DNA from: Polaribacter sp. KT25b
Lineage (GTDB): Bacteria > Bacteroidota > Bacteroidia > Flavobacteriales > Flavobacteriaceae
Reading direction: 5' to 3'
Assembly (NCBI RefSeq): GCF_900105145.1
Contig: NZ_LT629752.1
Coordinates: 1,398,001-1,462,000 of the forward strand
Length of the DNA: 64,000 nucleotides
In this document: positions 7,790-17,622 of the stretch, one piece after another
Position numbering within the stretch: the first letter of the stretch is position 1
Layout of the letters: each line of letters starts with the position of its first letter
Position numbers and translations under genes: made by a program
Notes under the pieces: model-generated
The model's database searches: none
Told to the model about the DNA's origin: nothing
What the model saw: only the letters and a program-made list of their open reading frames with translations

Positions 7790-10700
7790 ATGAGAAAAAA
7801 AGGTTCATTACTACTCTTTATGTTTATTAGCTTTTGGGCTACAGCTCAAACATTAAACGTAAAAGGTGTTGTAAAAGATGCGGCAACTGGAGATGCATTG
7901 CCAGGAGTAAGTATAATTATTAAAGGTACAACTACAGGTACACAAACTGATTTTGATGGGTTATACAGTTTATCAAAAGTAGCAAAAGGATCTGTATTAG
8001 TATTTAATTATTTAGGATATAAGAAAAAAGAAGTTATTGTAAATGAAGAAACAATAAATGCTTCTTTAGAAGAATCTGCAGAATCTTTAGATGAGATTGT
8101 TGTAGTTGGTTATGGTTCACAAAGAAAAGAATTAGTTTCTGGAGCGTTTTCTAGTATTAGCTCAGAAAAAATTGCCGAAGCAAATCCTACTAGAATTGAA
8201 GAAGCTTTAAAAGGTAGCGCTGCAGGTGTCCAAGTTACGGCAAATTCTGGTTCTCCAGGAGCTTCTTTAAATATTAGAATTCGTGGTGTAACTACAAATG
8301 GAGATAATAGTCCATTAGTAATTGTAGATGGTGTTAATATTGGTTCAGATTTAAGTATTATTGATCCGAATGATATTGAAAAAATGGATATTATTAAAGA
8401 TGCGAGTTCTGCAATTTATGGTGTGCAAGCAGCAAATGGAGTTATTTTAATCACTACAAAAGGAGGTAAATTAAATAGAAAAACAAAATTTTCTTTAAAT
8501 TCTTACATTTCTTTTCAAGAAGCTTCAAACAAATTAGATTTAATGAATGCATCAGAATATGCAATTTATGTTAATGAAACAGAAGTTGCAGATGGTAACC
8601 AAATTCCATTTACTAATATAAGTAGTTATGGAGTTGGTACAGATTGGCAAGATGCATTATTTACAACTTCACCAATTGTTAGTCATACATTAGGTGCAAC
8701 TGGAGGATCTGATAAAGTAACTTATGGTTTTAGTGCTAGTTACTTTAATCAAGAAGGGATTATTGCTCCTGAAAAGTCTAATTTTAATAGGTTTACCCTA
8801 AAAAATAATTTAGGTATAGATTTAACAGATAAATTAAAGCTTAATACCTTTTTATTATATACTAACATTAAAAATAGAAGTATTAATGAATCTGGTAGAG
8901 GTTCTACTTTATACTATGCATTAAATGCTTCTCCTCTAACATCTATTTATGATGGTACTGATGGTACAGGTCCTTCAGGAGGATTTTCCTATATAGCAGA
9001 TAATCAAGGTTCAGAAATTGTAAATCCTTTAGCGTTAATAGATAATACTAATAACGTTACGAGAACTAACAGGTTTACAGGAAAAGTAGAATTAGTTTAT
9101 AATGTACTTGAAAACTTAAAAGCTACAAGTCGTTATAATTTTAATTATTCAGATGTAGTAAATAGACAATATTTTCCAATAAGCTATTATGGTGCAGGTA
9201 AAGTTGTAAATAGTGTAAATTTAGAAGGTGGAGCTTTTGATTTGGATAGAAATGACAACGGAACGACTGATGTTTTTAGTACTGTTTATGAAAATAATCA
9301 AAATTATTACGATTTTACTTTTGAAAACTTTATAGACTATAACTTTTCAATAGAAGATAAACATAATTTTAATGTTTTAGCTGGTACTTCTTTAAGAAGC
9401 GAACAATTTTATGGTGCGTATGCAACTGGTTTCTTAACTGTAAGTGCAGATAGAGATAATTGGAGTAATGCTTATTTGTTTAATACACAGTCTTTTATTT
9501 ATGATGAAGCATTAGATGTTGATGGAAATATAGATTCAGACAATACTTTAAGACAAAACAACAATGCGTCAACAGGTGTTCTTGAAGATAGATGGTATTC
9601 ATTTTTTGGAAGAATTCAATACGATTATGAAAGTAGATATCTTTTTTCTGCAATGTTAAGAAGAGATGCTTCTACAAGATTTGGTCCAGATAATAGATTT
9701 GGGTATTTTCCTTCTGTTTCTGCAGGTTGGGTAATAAATAAAGAAGAATATTTCAATGTTAAAGCTATCGACAGATTAAAGTTAAGAGCAAGTTGGGGTA
9801 TAACAGGTAATGATAAAATAGGTAGTTATAGATACTTAGGATTTTTACAAGGAACAAACGGAAGTGAAGCTTCTTATTCTTTCGGTAATAATCTATATTA
9901 TGGTAACGCAATAGGAGCGCTAGCTAATCCAGATTTACAATGGGAAACAAACAAGCAACTAAATTTAGGTTTTGATGTTAGCTTATTTTCTAATAAATTA
10001 GATGTTACTTTCGATTACTATAAAAAAAGAACAGAAAACTTATTATTAGTAGCTGATGTTTCTGGACTTGTTGGCGCTTCTGCACCAGGAAGTAGTGCGC
10101 CAGTAGTAAACGCAGGTACGATAGAAAATAAAGGTTTTGATGTAAGTATTAATTTTAATCATGAAATATCAGAAGATCTTAAATTTAGTTTAGGAGTTAA
10201 TGCTACAACCGTTAAAAATAAAGCCATAGAAGTTAATAATGCTGCTGGTTTTTTCTCTGGCGGATTGTTTGATTTAGCTCAAACTACTTCTAGATTTCAA
10301 ACAGGATTACCAATTGGTGTTTTCTACGGATTAAAAACAGATGGTATTTTTCAAAATCAAGCAGAAATCACTGCACATGCAACACAATCAGGAGCAAAAC
10401 CTGGAGATATTAGATTTGTAGATGTAGATGGAGATGGTGTTGTAGAATTTGGTAGTAGTGATGATCAAACTGTTATAGGAAACCCAATTCCAGATGTTAC
10501 TTTAGGTGCTAATTTAAACATAAACTATAAAAATTTCGATTTTGCTACTTCAATTTATGCATCAATAGGTAATGACGTTGCTAGAAGTTACGAACGTTTT
10601 TTAACATACAGCAATAAGCCAACATTATATTTAGATAGATGGGTTGGCGAAGGAACTTCTAATACAGTACCAAGAGCAACAACTACTTCTACAGCAAATA

Positions 10701-10969
10701 CATTGTTTTCAGATTTTTATGTAGAAGATGGATCGTATTTAAGAATTCAAAATGTACAAGTAGGGTATTCTTTACCTGCAGGTGTTTTAGAGAAATTAAA
10801 TATGGATAAATTAAGAGTGTATTTTGCTGTAAACAATTTATATACGTTTACTAAGTATAGTGGTTATAATCCTGATGTTTCTAACTCGAGTCCTTTAGGA
10901 GCAGGTGTAGATTTAGGTCAATACCCACAAACACGCACATTTACAACAGGAGTTAACCTATCATTTTAA
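7790..10969 (+). CDS. susC: SusC-like TonB-dependent glucan transporter
   Basis: The 1059-residue protein starts with a signal peptide (MRKKGSLLLFMFISFWATAQ). A carboxypeptidase-D-like beta-sandwich follows (about 25-100, KGVVKDAATGDALPGVSI). The TonB box region LDEIVVVGYGSQ, the plug with IRGVTTNGDNSPLVIVDGV, and a long 22-strand barrel complete it; the last residues FTTGVNLSF form the usual terminal strand ending in Phe. SusC-type receptors import oligosaccharides across the outer membrane using TonB energy, working as a lidded pair with SusD. Here susD follows after 13 bases. Neighbouring GH16, GH17, GH30, GH3 and GH149-like genes indicate beta-1,3-glucan (laminarin) fragments as cargo. 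Confidence 0.95.
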   Translation: MRKKGSLLLFMFISFWATAQTLNVKGVVKDAATGDALPGVSIIIKGTTTGTQTDFDGLYSLSKVAKGSVLVFNYLGYKKKEVIVNEETINASLEESAESLDEIVVVGYGSQRKELVSGAFSSISSEKIAEANPTRIEEALKGSAAGVQVTANSGSPGASLNIRIRGVTTNGDNSPLVIVDGVNIGSDLSIIDPNDIEKMDIIKDASSAIYGVQAANGVILITTKGGKLNRKTKFSLNSYISFQEASNKLDLMNASEYAIYVNETEVADGNQIPFTNISSYGVGTDWQDALFTTSPIVSHTLGATGGSDKVTYGFSASYFNQEGIIAPEKSNFNRFTLKNNLGIDLTDKLKLNTFLLYTNIKNRSINESGRGSTLYYALNASPLTSIYDGTDGTGPSGGFSYIADNQGSEIVNPLALIDNTNNVTRTNRFTGKVELVYNVLENLKATSRYNFNYSDVVNRQYFPISYYGAGKVVNSVNLEGGAFDLDRNDNGTTDVFSTVYENNQNYYDFTFENFIDYNFSIEDKHNFNVLAGTSLRSEQFYGAYATGFLTVSADRDNWSNAYLFNTQSFIYDEALDVDGNIDSDNTLRQNNNASTGVLEDRWYSFFGRIQYDYESRYLFSAMLRRDASTRFGPDNRFGYFPSVSAGWVINKEEYFNVKAIDRLKLRASWGITGNDKIGSYRYLGFLQGTNGSEASYSFGNNLYYGNAIGALANPDLQWETNKQLNLGFDVSLFSNKLDVTFDYYKKRTENLLLVADVSGLVGASAPGSSAPVVNAGTIENKGFDVSINFNHEISEDLKFSLGVNATTVKNKAIEVNNAAGFFSGGLFDLAQTTSRFQTGLPIGVFYGLKTDGIFQNQAEITAHATQSGAKPGDIRFVDVDGDGVVEFGSSDDQTVIGNPIPDVTLGANLNINYKNFDFATSIYASIGNDVARSYERFLTYSNKPTLYLDRWVGEGTSNTVPRATTTSTANTLFSDFYVEDGSYLRIQNVQVGYSLPAGVLEKLNMDKLRVYFAVNNLYTFTKYSGYNPDVSNSSPLGAGVDLGQYPQTRTFTTGVNLSF

Positions 10970-10982
10970 AAAAAAAATAGAT

Positions 10983-12476
10983 ATGCAAAATAAAATAACA
11001 AAAATAATTACACTTTTGGTTTTAGCCTTTAGCTTTAACGCTTGTGATGATTATTTAGACATAACAAAAGAAGGAGAACAAAGTTCTGAAAACTTTTTTA
11101 ATAGTCAGCAAGACTATGAAGACGCACTAATTGGTGTTTATGACCTTTTAGGAACCAATTATTTAAATCATATTTTAGGAGAAATAGCTTCTGATAATGC
11201 ATATTGTGGAGGAGAAAGACCAGATGATGTAACAGATTGGCAACAAATAGATGATATGATTCATACTCCAGATAATGAAGCTTTGCGTAATGTTTGGAAA
11301 TGGATGTATGCAGGTATTAGTAGAGCAAATTATATAGTAGAGTTTCAAGACAAAGTAGATTTTTCTAGAAAACCAGAATTATTAGCAGAAAATTTATTCT
11401 TAAGATCTTACTACTATTTTGAATTGGTGAAATTTTTTGGTGATGTTCCTCTTTTTACAGAAAATAGAGTAAGTGTAGCAGATTCCCAATCAGCAGAAAG
11501 AACAGCAAAAGCAGATGTTTATGCTAAAATTGAAGCAGATTTAACAGCGGCAATACCAAATTTACCATGGGTACAAACTCAACCAGGTAGAGCAACAAAA
11601 GGTGCTGCATTAGCTTTATTAGGTAAAATTTATTTATTTGATAAAAAGTATGATGAAGCTGCTACTGAATTTCAAAAAGTAATTTCATCAGGTCAATATC
11701 AGTTAGTAGCAGACTATAGTACAATTTTCTTAAATAATAATGAAAATAATTCAGAATCTGTTTTTGAAATTCAATATTCTATTGGTGTAGAAGGAGCAAG
11801 TTATGATTTCTTAGAAGGTTCAGAAGGTAATGTAGCTGCAGGTTTTATGTCGCCAAGATTTACAGGAGACAGAACTAATTGGGCGCCGTATGATGATGGT
11901 AATACATTTAGTACACCAGTACAAGCATTAGTAGATTTATATGTTGCCGGAGATTCAAGATTAAACCCAACTATTTTTAATATGTCAGATTTTGTTGCAG
12001 CAAATCCAGCAGTAACTTTTGATACTAGAAATGAATATACAGGTTATTATAATCATAAATATATGGTATATCAGGAATCAAACTTAGGAGATACTAGAAT
12101 TACTCATGGTAATAACTATAGAGCAATTCGTTATTCAGATGTTTTATTAATGGCAGCAGAAGCAAACTTATTAGCATCAGCTCAAAAGAATAATCCTCAA
12201 GATTTATTAGATGAAGTTAGAGATAGAGCTTTTGGAGATTCAGACCATAGAGTTACAGCAAATCTGGATAACATTTTGTTAGAAAGAAGATTAGAGTTAG
12301 CAGGTGAAGGTCATCGTTTTTTCGATCAAGTAAGAACAGGTAAAACAATTACCATTTCTGGTTTTAAAACAGAAAAAAACGAATTATTTCCAATACCAAG
12401 AATAGAAATTGAATTGGCAGGAAATAGATGGTGTCAAAATAAAGGATATGCAACATCTACATGTTCAACAAATTAA
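10983..12476 (+). CDS. susD: SusD-like surface glycan-binding lipoprotein
   Basis: This 497-residue lipoprotein has its acylated Cys at position 21 (FSFNACDDYLD), followed by an acidic stretch typical of surface-exported Bacteroidota lipoproteins. The RagB/SusD fold is recognisable from the helical TPR-like N-terminal half (RNVWKWMYAGISRANYI, LFLRSYYYFELVKFFGDVPL) and the C-terminal segment YRAIRYSDVLLMAAEANLL, then RRLELAGEGHRFFDQVRTG. SusD proteins cap the SusC channel from outside and bind glycan. It is directly downstream of its SusC partner. Ligand specificity for beta-glucan is inferred from the locus. Confidence 0.95.
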   Translation: MQNKITKIITLLVLAFSFNACDDYLDITKEGEQSSENFFNSQQDYEDALIGVYDLLGTNYLNHILGEIASDNAYCGGERPDDVTDWQQIDDMIHTPDNEALRNVWKWMYAGISRANYIVEFQDKVDFSRKPELLAENLFLRSYYYFELVKFFGDVPLFTENRVSVADSQSAERTAKADVYAKIEADLTAAIPNLPWVQTQPGRATKGAALALLGKIYLFDKKYDEAATEFQKVISSGQYQLVADYSTIFLNNNENNSESVFEIQYSIGVEGASYDFLEGSEGNVAAGFMSPRFTGDRTNWAPYDDGNTFSTPVQALVDLYVAGDSRLNPTIFNMSDFVAANPAVTFDTRNEYTGYYNHKYMVYQESNLGDTRITHGNNYRAIRYSDVLLMAAEANLLASAQKNNPQDLLDEVRDRAFGDSDHRVTANLDNILLERRLELAGEGHRFFDQVRTGKTITISGFKTEKNELFPIPRIEIELAGNRWCQNKGYATSTCSTN

Positions 12477-12488
12477 AATAATATAGAT

Positions 12489-14459
12489 ATGAAAATAATT
12501 AATAAAATAACAAAAGTATTTATCATTATTTTAATGATATATGCTTGTACAGATGATGATAATTTAAGTTTTTTAGATAATATTCCTGCTCCATCTAATG
12601 TGTCTGCTGTGTTTAATATTACACAAGATAATACAGGTGTAGTTACTATAATGCCAGTAGCAGAAGGTGCAACTGTTTTCGATATTTATTTTGGAGATGG
12701 AACAGTAGAACCAGAAACGATAAATCAAGGAAATGCTATTGAACACACATATTTAGAAGGTACTTATCAAGTAAAAGTAGTAGCTTCTAACATTAAAGGA
12801 GATACAGTAGAAATAACAGAAGAATTAATGGTTTCTTTTAAAGCACCAGAAAATTTAGTTGTTAGCATAGAAAATGATGCTGCAATTTCTAAACAAGTTA
12901 ATGTAACTGCTACAGCAGATTTTGCTACTGTATATGAATTTTATTCTGGCGAAGATGGTGTTACACAGCCTGTAGTTACCAGTAATATTGGTGAAGCGGT
13001 TTCTTATGTTTATGCTAATCCAGGTATTTATGCTATTAAAGTAGTAGCAAAAGGTGGTGCTGTTGATACAACAGAATATGCAGCAGATTTTGAAGTTACA
13101 GAAATTTTAGCTCCTATAATTTCTGCAAGTATACCATCAACTCGAGAAGATGAAGATGTAATTTCTATTTTTAGTGATAAGTATACAGATATTGCTGATA
13201 CAGATTTTAATCCAAATTGGAGTCAATCTACTCTTTATAATGTTTATGATCTTAATGGAGATAAGATGATTCAGTATAGTAACTTAAACTATCAAGGTAT
13301 AGATATTGGTTCAGAAATAGATGCATCATCTATGGAGATGTTACATATAGATATTTGGACTACAGATGCTACAAGTATAGATATTTTTCCACTACCAAAT
13401 GGAGTTCAGCCTGAAGATGAAAGATTTGTGACTAAAACGTTAGTAGCTGATCAATGGAATAGTTTTGATATACCTATGTCAGAATTTACTAGTCAGGGTT
13501 TATCAGTAGATAAATTAAAACAATTTAAATTTGTAGGTTCTGGTACAATTTTTATTGATAATTTATATTTCTATAAACAAGGATCTGGAGTAATTTTTGA
13601 TGATGGTTTACTTACAAATGGAGATTTTGAAAACGGTAGTGATTCTTGGCTTATAGGAGTAGATGATTCTACATCGGCACCAGTTGTTACCGAAGGTGGT
13701 AATACTTATTATTCTGTTGATGTTACTGCAGCAGGAAATTCTTATGATGTAAATACTAGTCAAAAAGTTGAAATTATACAAGGAAATACATATACCTTAA
13801 CTTTTGACGCTTGGTCTAATGTTAACAGAGGAATTATTGCTGGTATTGGTCTTAGTAAAGATCCTTGGACTAATAAATCTGAAACTGTAAACATAACAAC
13901 ATCAAAAACTACATATTCTTTAACGTTATCTGCGGCAGAATTTGGAGCAACAGATGCAAGAGTTATTTTCGATTTAGGAGCAGAAATAGGTATTGTTAAT
14001 ATAGATAATGTATCATTAATAATTGGTACAGGAAATATAGTTGTTAATGGAGATTTTGAAAATGGAAGTGATTCTTGGTTAATAGGTGTAGATACATCTA
14101 CATCAGCTCCTGTAGTTACCGAAGGTGGTAATACTTATTATTCTGTTAATGTTACTGCTGCAGGAAATGCTTATGATGTAAATGCAAGTCAGATACTTGA
14201 AATTATACAAGGAAATACTTATACTTTAACTTTTGATGCTTGGTCTGATGTTAATAGAGGAATTTTTGCAGGTATAGGTCTTAGTAAAGATCCTTGGACA
14301 AATACTGTAGAAACTGTAAATATAACATCAACTAGAACAACATATACACTTACACTTACTGCAACTGAGTTTGGAGCTGCAGATGCAAGAATTATATTCG
14401 ATTTAGGTGCAGAAATAGGTATGGTTAATATAGATGACGTTTCATTATCTAGTAATTAG
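12489..14459 (+). CDS. PKD/CBM surface glycan-binding lipoprotein
   Basis: The 656-residue lipoprotein (acyl Cys at 20, MIYAC followed by TDDD) sits at the SusE/SusF position of the locus. Residues about 35-200 form two PKD-like domains (FDIYFGDGTVEPETINQG). Residues about 210-375 look like a beta-sandwich carbohydrate-binding module ending SGTIFIDNLYFYKQ. Residues about 377-656 are two tandem CBM4/9-like modules of 143 residues each (NGDFENGSDSWLIGVD, KDPWTN, FDLGAEIG), differing by about 20 positions by eye. No catalytic domain is present, so it is a surface glycan-binding protein that probably recruits laminarin for SusCD. It is co-transcribed with susD (12-base gap) and precedes GH16. Confidence 0.85.
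   Translation: MKIINKITKVFIIILMIYACTDDDNLSFLDNIPAPSNVSAVFNITQDNTGVVTIMPVAEGATVFDIYFGDGTVEPETINQGNAIEHTYLEGTYQVKVVASNIKGDTVEITEELMVSFKAPENLVVSIENDAAISKQVNVTATADFATVYEFYSGEDGVTQPVVTSNIGEAVSYVYANPGIYAIKVVAKGGAVDTTEYAADFEVTEILAPIISASIPSTREDEDVISIFSDKYTDIADTDFNPNWSQSTLYNVYDLNGDKMIQYSNLNYQGIDIGSEIDASSMEMLHIDIWTTDATSIDIFPLPNGVQPEDERFVTKTLVADQWNSFDIPMSEFTSQGLSVDKLKQFKFVGSGTIFIDNLYFYKQGSGVIFDDGLLTNGDFENGSDSWLIGVDDSTSAPVVTEGGNTYYSVDVTAAGNSYDVNTSQKVEIIQGNTYTLTFDAWSNVNRGIIAGIGLSKDPWTNKSETVNITTSKTTYSLTLSAAEFGATDARVIFDLGAEIGIVNIDNVSLIIGTGNIVVNGDFENGSDSWLIGVDTSTSAPVVTEGGNTYYSVNVTAAGNAYDVNASQILEIIQGNTYTLTFDAWSDVNRGIFAGIGLSKDPWTNTVETVNITSTRTTYTLTLTATEFGAADARIIFDLGAEIGMVNIDDVSLSSN
13617..14459 (+). repeat. two tandem 429-bp intragenic repeats
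   Basis: AATGGAGATTTTGAAAA recurs at 13617 and 14046, giving a period of 429 bp (143 codons). Both copies encode the CBM4/9-like module of the surface lipoprotein. This is a recent in-frame duplication. Confidence 0.9.
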
Positions 14460-14504
14460 ATTTAAACTTTTATTTATAAAAGATAACTTTATAAAAATAT
14501 AAAA

Positions 14505-16184
14505 ATGAAAAAAATAAAAAATATTTATATCGTATTATTTTCTCTAATTACTGTTTTCTACAGTTGTCAAGAAAATAAATATGAAGTAGGTGAAATAGTA
14601 GTACCATCTAACTTAGCTATTAGTTTAGAAGTGGTTGGTCAGGATGCTAGTAATCCTAATGGAGATGGAACTGGTTTTGTTGTTTTTACAGCAACATCAG
14701 ATGACGTTATTAATTATCAATTCGATTTTGGTGACGGTAAAAAAGATGTAGAACCAACAGGTGTAATTACACATAGATATACAGAGGTTGGTGTTAATTC
14801 ATATACAGTTATTGTAAATGCAACAGGTACTGGTGGTTTAAGCACTAGTACAACAATAGATGTTACAATATTTAGTTCTTTTTCCGATGTTGAAGCGGGT
14901 AACTTTTTAACAGGATCTGCTAGTGAAGAAGATTTTGGTAGTAGTAAAAAATGGTATTGGCAAGCAGACAAAGATGTACACGTTGGTTTAGGTCCAGTTA
15001 CTGATGATTATGGAAATGGAGAATTTGCATATGAAGCTTGGTGGAATGGAATTAAAGCTTGGGATACAGAAAAAAGCTGTATGTATGATAATGAGTTTGT
15101 GTTTACAAGAACTGCAAACGGAATTACATTTGAACAAACTGTTGGGCCAGCATTTGTACCTGGTACATATGCAGATGTTTTAGGTGTTACTGGTGATACT
15201 TGTCAAGATGAAACAGTTGCTACTTCTATGTTTGGTGTTAAAACTGTTACAATGGTTCCTTCAGAATCTAAAGCTGCTACAGAAGGTACTTATAATAACG
15301 AACCTTATAGAGGTACAACTTTCGAAATTTCTGATGGTGGTTTTATGGGGTGGTTAGTAGGTTCTAGTACTTACGATATCATTTCAATTTCTAATGACGA
15401 ATTAATAGTTAGAATTATTCAAGATGGAGATGGTTTTGCTTGGTATCATAAATTTACATCAACAAAACCAGTAGAAGGTGCTGTAAGTTATACTTACAAT
15501 GACTTAGTTTGGGAAGATGATTTTAATACTGATGGAGCACCAGATGCTGCAAATTGGACCTATGATTTAGGTGCAGGTGGCTGGGGAAATGGAGAGGCTC
15601 AAACTTACACAAACGAATTAGAAAATGCAAAAGTAGAAAATGGTTCTTTAATTATTACAGCGAAAGCTGATGGTAGTGGAGGCTATACTTCTGCAAGATT
15701 AAAATCGGAAGGGCTTTATGATTTTACATATGGTAGAGTAGAGGTTAGAGCAAAATTACCAACTGCACAAGGTACTTGGCCAGCAATTTGGATGCTTGGT
15801 TCTAATTTTTCTACTGTAGGTTGGCCAAAATCTGGTGAAATTGATATTATGGAAATGACAGGTCAAGATAAAAATACAACTTTAGCTACTTGCCATTGGT
15901 TTGATGAAGCAAGCCAAACAAAAGCAGATTATGGAACAACAACTGCAATTACTAATGTAGATTCTGAGTTTCATTTGTATACTTTAGAGTGGACAGATAC
16001 TGCTATTAAAATGTATGTAGATGGAGTTTCTTTTTATGAATTAACAAACAATTCAGATTTACCATTTAATGATGATTTCTTTTTAATTTTAAATGTAGCA
16101 ATGGGTGGTACTCTTGGTGGTGATATAGATGCTGGGTTTACAGAAGATATAATGGAAATTGATTACGTAAAAGTTTATCAGTAA
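14505..16184 (+). CDS. GH16 endo-beta-1,3-glucanase lipoprotein
   Basis: The 559-residue lipoprotein (acyl Cys21, TVFYSC) has a PKD domain (about 35-125, QFDFGDGKKDVEP) and a middle beta-domain of unassigned type (about 130-315). A GH16 catalytic jelly roll occupies about 325-559. The GH16 signature ExDxxE is intact as GEIDIME: nucleophile Glu445, Asp447 and acid/base Glu450. WPAIWML and the closing MEIDYVKVYQ are also typical. The subgroup with an extra Met in the signature is the laminarinase type, which cuts internal beta-1,3 bonds. It is the last gene before a strong terminator and most likely acts on the cell surface, making oligomers for SusCD. Confidence 0.93.
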   Translation: MKKIKNIYIVLFSLITVFYSCQENKYEVGEIVVPSNLAISLEVVGQDASNPNGDGTGFVVFTATSDDVINYQFDFGDGKKDVEPTGVITHRYTEVGVNSYTVIVNATGTGGLSTSTTIDVTIFSSFSDVEAGNFLTGSASEEDFGSSKKWYWQADKDVHVGLGPVTDDYGNGEFAYEAWWNGIKAWDTEKSCMYDNEFVFTRTANGITFEQTVGPAFVPGTYADVLGVTGDTCQDETVATSMFGVKTVTMVPSESKAATEGTYNNEPYRGTTFEISDGGFMGWLVGSSTYDIISISNDELIVRIIQDGDGFAWYHKFTSTKPVEGAVSYTYNDLVWEDDFNTDGAPDAANWTYDLGAGGWGNGEAQTYTNELENAKVENGSLIITAKADGSGGYTSARLKSEGLYDFTYGRVEVRAKLPTAQGTWPAIWMLGSNFSTVGWPKSGEIDIMEMTGQDKNTTLATCHWFDEASQTKADYGTTTAITNVDSEFHLYTLEWTDTAIKMYVDGVSFYELTNNSDLPFNDDFFLILNVAMGGTLGGDIDAGFTEDIMEIDYVKVYQ

Positions 16185-16205
16185 TATTTTATTTTAATTA
16201 GGTTT

Positions 16206-16242
16206 AATAAGGTCAGTTTATATTGGCTGACCTTATTTTTTA
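16206..16242 (+). terminator. strong terminator inside the PUL
   Basis: A perfect 11-bp stem (AATAAGGTCAG at 16206-16216 with CTGACCTTATT at 16227-16237) and a T-tract follow the GH16 gene. It separates susC-susD-CBM-GH16 from the downstream enzyme genes. Confidence 0.88.
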
Positions 16243-16281
16243 TTCTCAATTCAATTTTAGGTTTATAATAAATTCATAATT

Positions 16282-17562
16282 ATGAAAAGTACTTTTATTG
16301 CCTTTTTTATCATTTTAATCACCTTAAGTTCTTGCGCGCAAAAAAATAATGTTGCTGTTGTAAGTAATGATCAAGGCGTTAAATTAAAGGTAAATGGAAA
16401 AGACTTTTTTATAAATGGGATGAATTGGGATTACTTCCCAATAGGCGCAAATTTCGAATACAGCCTTTGGAATCAATCAGAAGATTTTATAGAAAAAGCA
16501 TTAGAATCAGAAATGAGTTTATTGCAAAAAATGGGCGTAAATACAATTCGCGTGTATTCAGGTATTCCACCAAAATGGATTACGCATATCTATAAACACT
16601 ACGGAATTTACACAATGTTAAATCACTCTTTTGGTAGATATGGAAATACAATAAATAACCAATGGATTCCTGTTACAGATTACAGAAACCCAGAAACTCA
16701 AAAAGGTTTATTATCAGAAGTTACTAATATGGCTAAGGCTTATAAAGATACTCCAGGATTACTTTTATTTCTTTTAGGGAATGAGAATAATTATGGACTT
16801 TTTTGGGCAGGCTCAGAAACAGAAGACTTTCCTGATGATGAAAATCAAAAAAGAGAAATGGGCGAAAAAAGAGGAAGACCTATGTACAAGCTCTTTAATG
16901 AAGCTGCAAAATTGATAAAAGAAATTGATAATAATCATCCTATTGCAGTTTGTAATGGCGATTTATTATTTGCAGATATGTTTGCAGACGAATGCAAAGA
17001 TGTAGACATTTTTGGTACAAATATGTATAGAGGTAAATCTTTTGGTGATGCCTTTGTAAGAGTAAAAAAAGAAATTAATAAACCTATTCTTTTTACAGAA
17101 TTTGGTGCAGATGCTTTCAATGCAAAAACCAATGCAGAAGATCAGAAAATGCAAGCTTATTTTATGATTGAAAATTGGAAAGAAATTTATTTAAATGCAG
17201 CAAACTTGGGTAAAGCAAATAATTCAATTGGCGGATTTACATTTCAATTTAGTGATGGTTGGTGGAAATATGGGCAAACCAAAAACTTAGAAATTCACGA
17301 TAATAATGCTTCTTGGTCAAGTCCTGGTTATCATTTCGATTTTACAGAAGGTAGCCAAAATATGAACGAAGAATGGTTTGGAATCTGTGCAAAAGAAACT
17401 CCAGATCAAGAAGGTTTTTATGTGCTAAAGCCAAGAGTGGCGTATTATGCAATTCAAGAAATACATCAACTAAATCCTTATAAAAAAGGACTTACAAAAG
17501 AGTTTATATCAAACTATTTTAAAAATATTCAGGCAAAACATACTGGTTTAATTAAAGAGTAA
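16282..17562 (+). CDS. clan GH-A glycoside hydrolase lipoprotein (family unassigned)
   Basis: This 426-residue lipoprotein (SSCAQKN, acyl Cys18) carries a TIM-barrel glycosidase. I see the barrel entry FFINGMNWDYFPIG, the acid/base motif LLGNENNYG (Glu168) and the nucleophile motif LFTEFGAD (Glu273). These are the two strand-4 and strand-7 glutamates of clan GH-A. It resembles the catalytic barrel of GH2 proteins without their beta-sandwich domains, and could belong to GH2, GH5 or GH158-like groups; I cannot decide by eye. Its place in the locus suggests a beta-glucan linkage. It begins 98 bp after the GH16 gene, beyond the terminator, and heads the second enzyme block. Confidence 0.75.
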   Translation: MKSTFIAFFIILITLSSCAQKNNVAVVSNDQGVKLKVNGKDFFINGMNWDYFPIGANFEYSLWNQSEDFIEKALESEMSLLQKMGVNTIRVYSGIPPKWITHIYKHYGIYTMLNHSFGRYGNTINNQWIPVTDYRNPETQKGLLSEVTNMAKAYKDTPGLLLFLLGNENNYGLFWAGSETEDFPDDENQKREMGEKRGRPMYKLFNEAAKLIKEIDNNHPIAVCNGDLLFADMFADECKDVDIFGTNMYRGKSFGDAFVRVKKEINKPILFTEFGADAFNAKTNAEDQKMQAYFMIENWKEIYLNAANLGKANNSIGGFTFQFSDGWWKYGQTKNLEIHDNNASWSSPGYHFDFTEGSQNMNEEWFGICAKETPDQEGFYVLKPRVAYYAIQEIHQLNPYKKGLTKEFISNYFKNIQAKHTGLIKE

Positions 17563-17622
17563 AAACAAATATCGATAGCCTAAAAATTATCAACAGAAAA
17601 AATCAATATAATAAAGAAAAAA

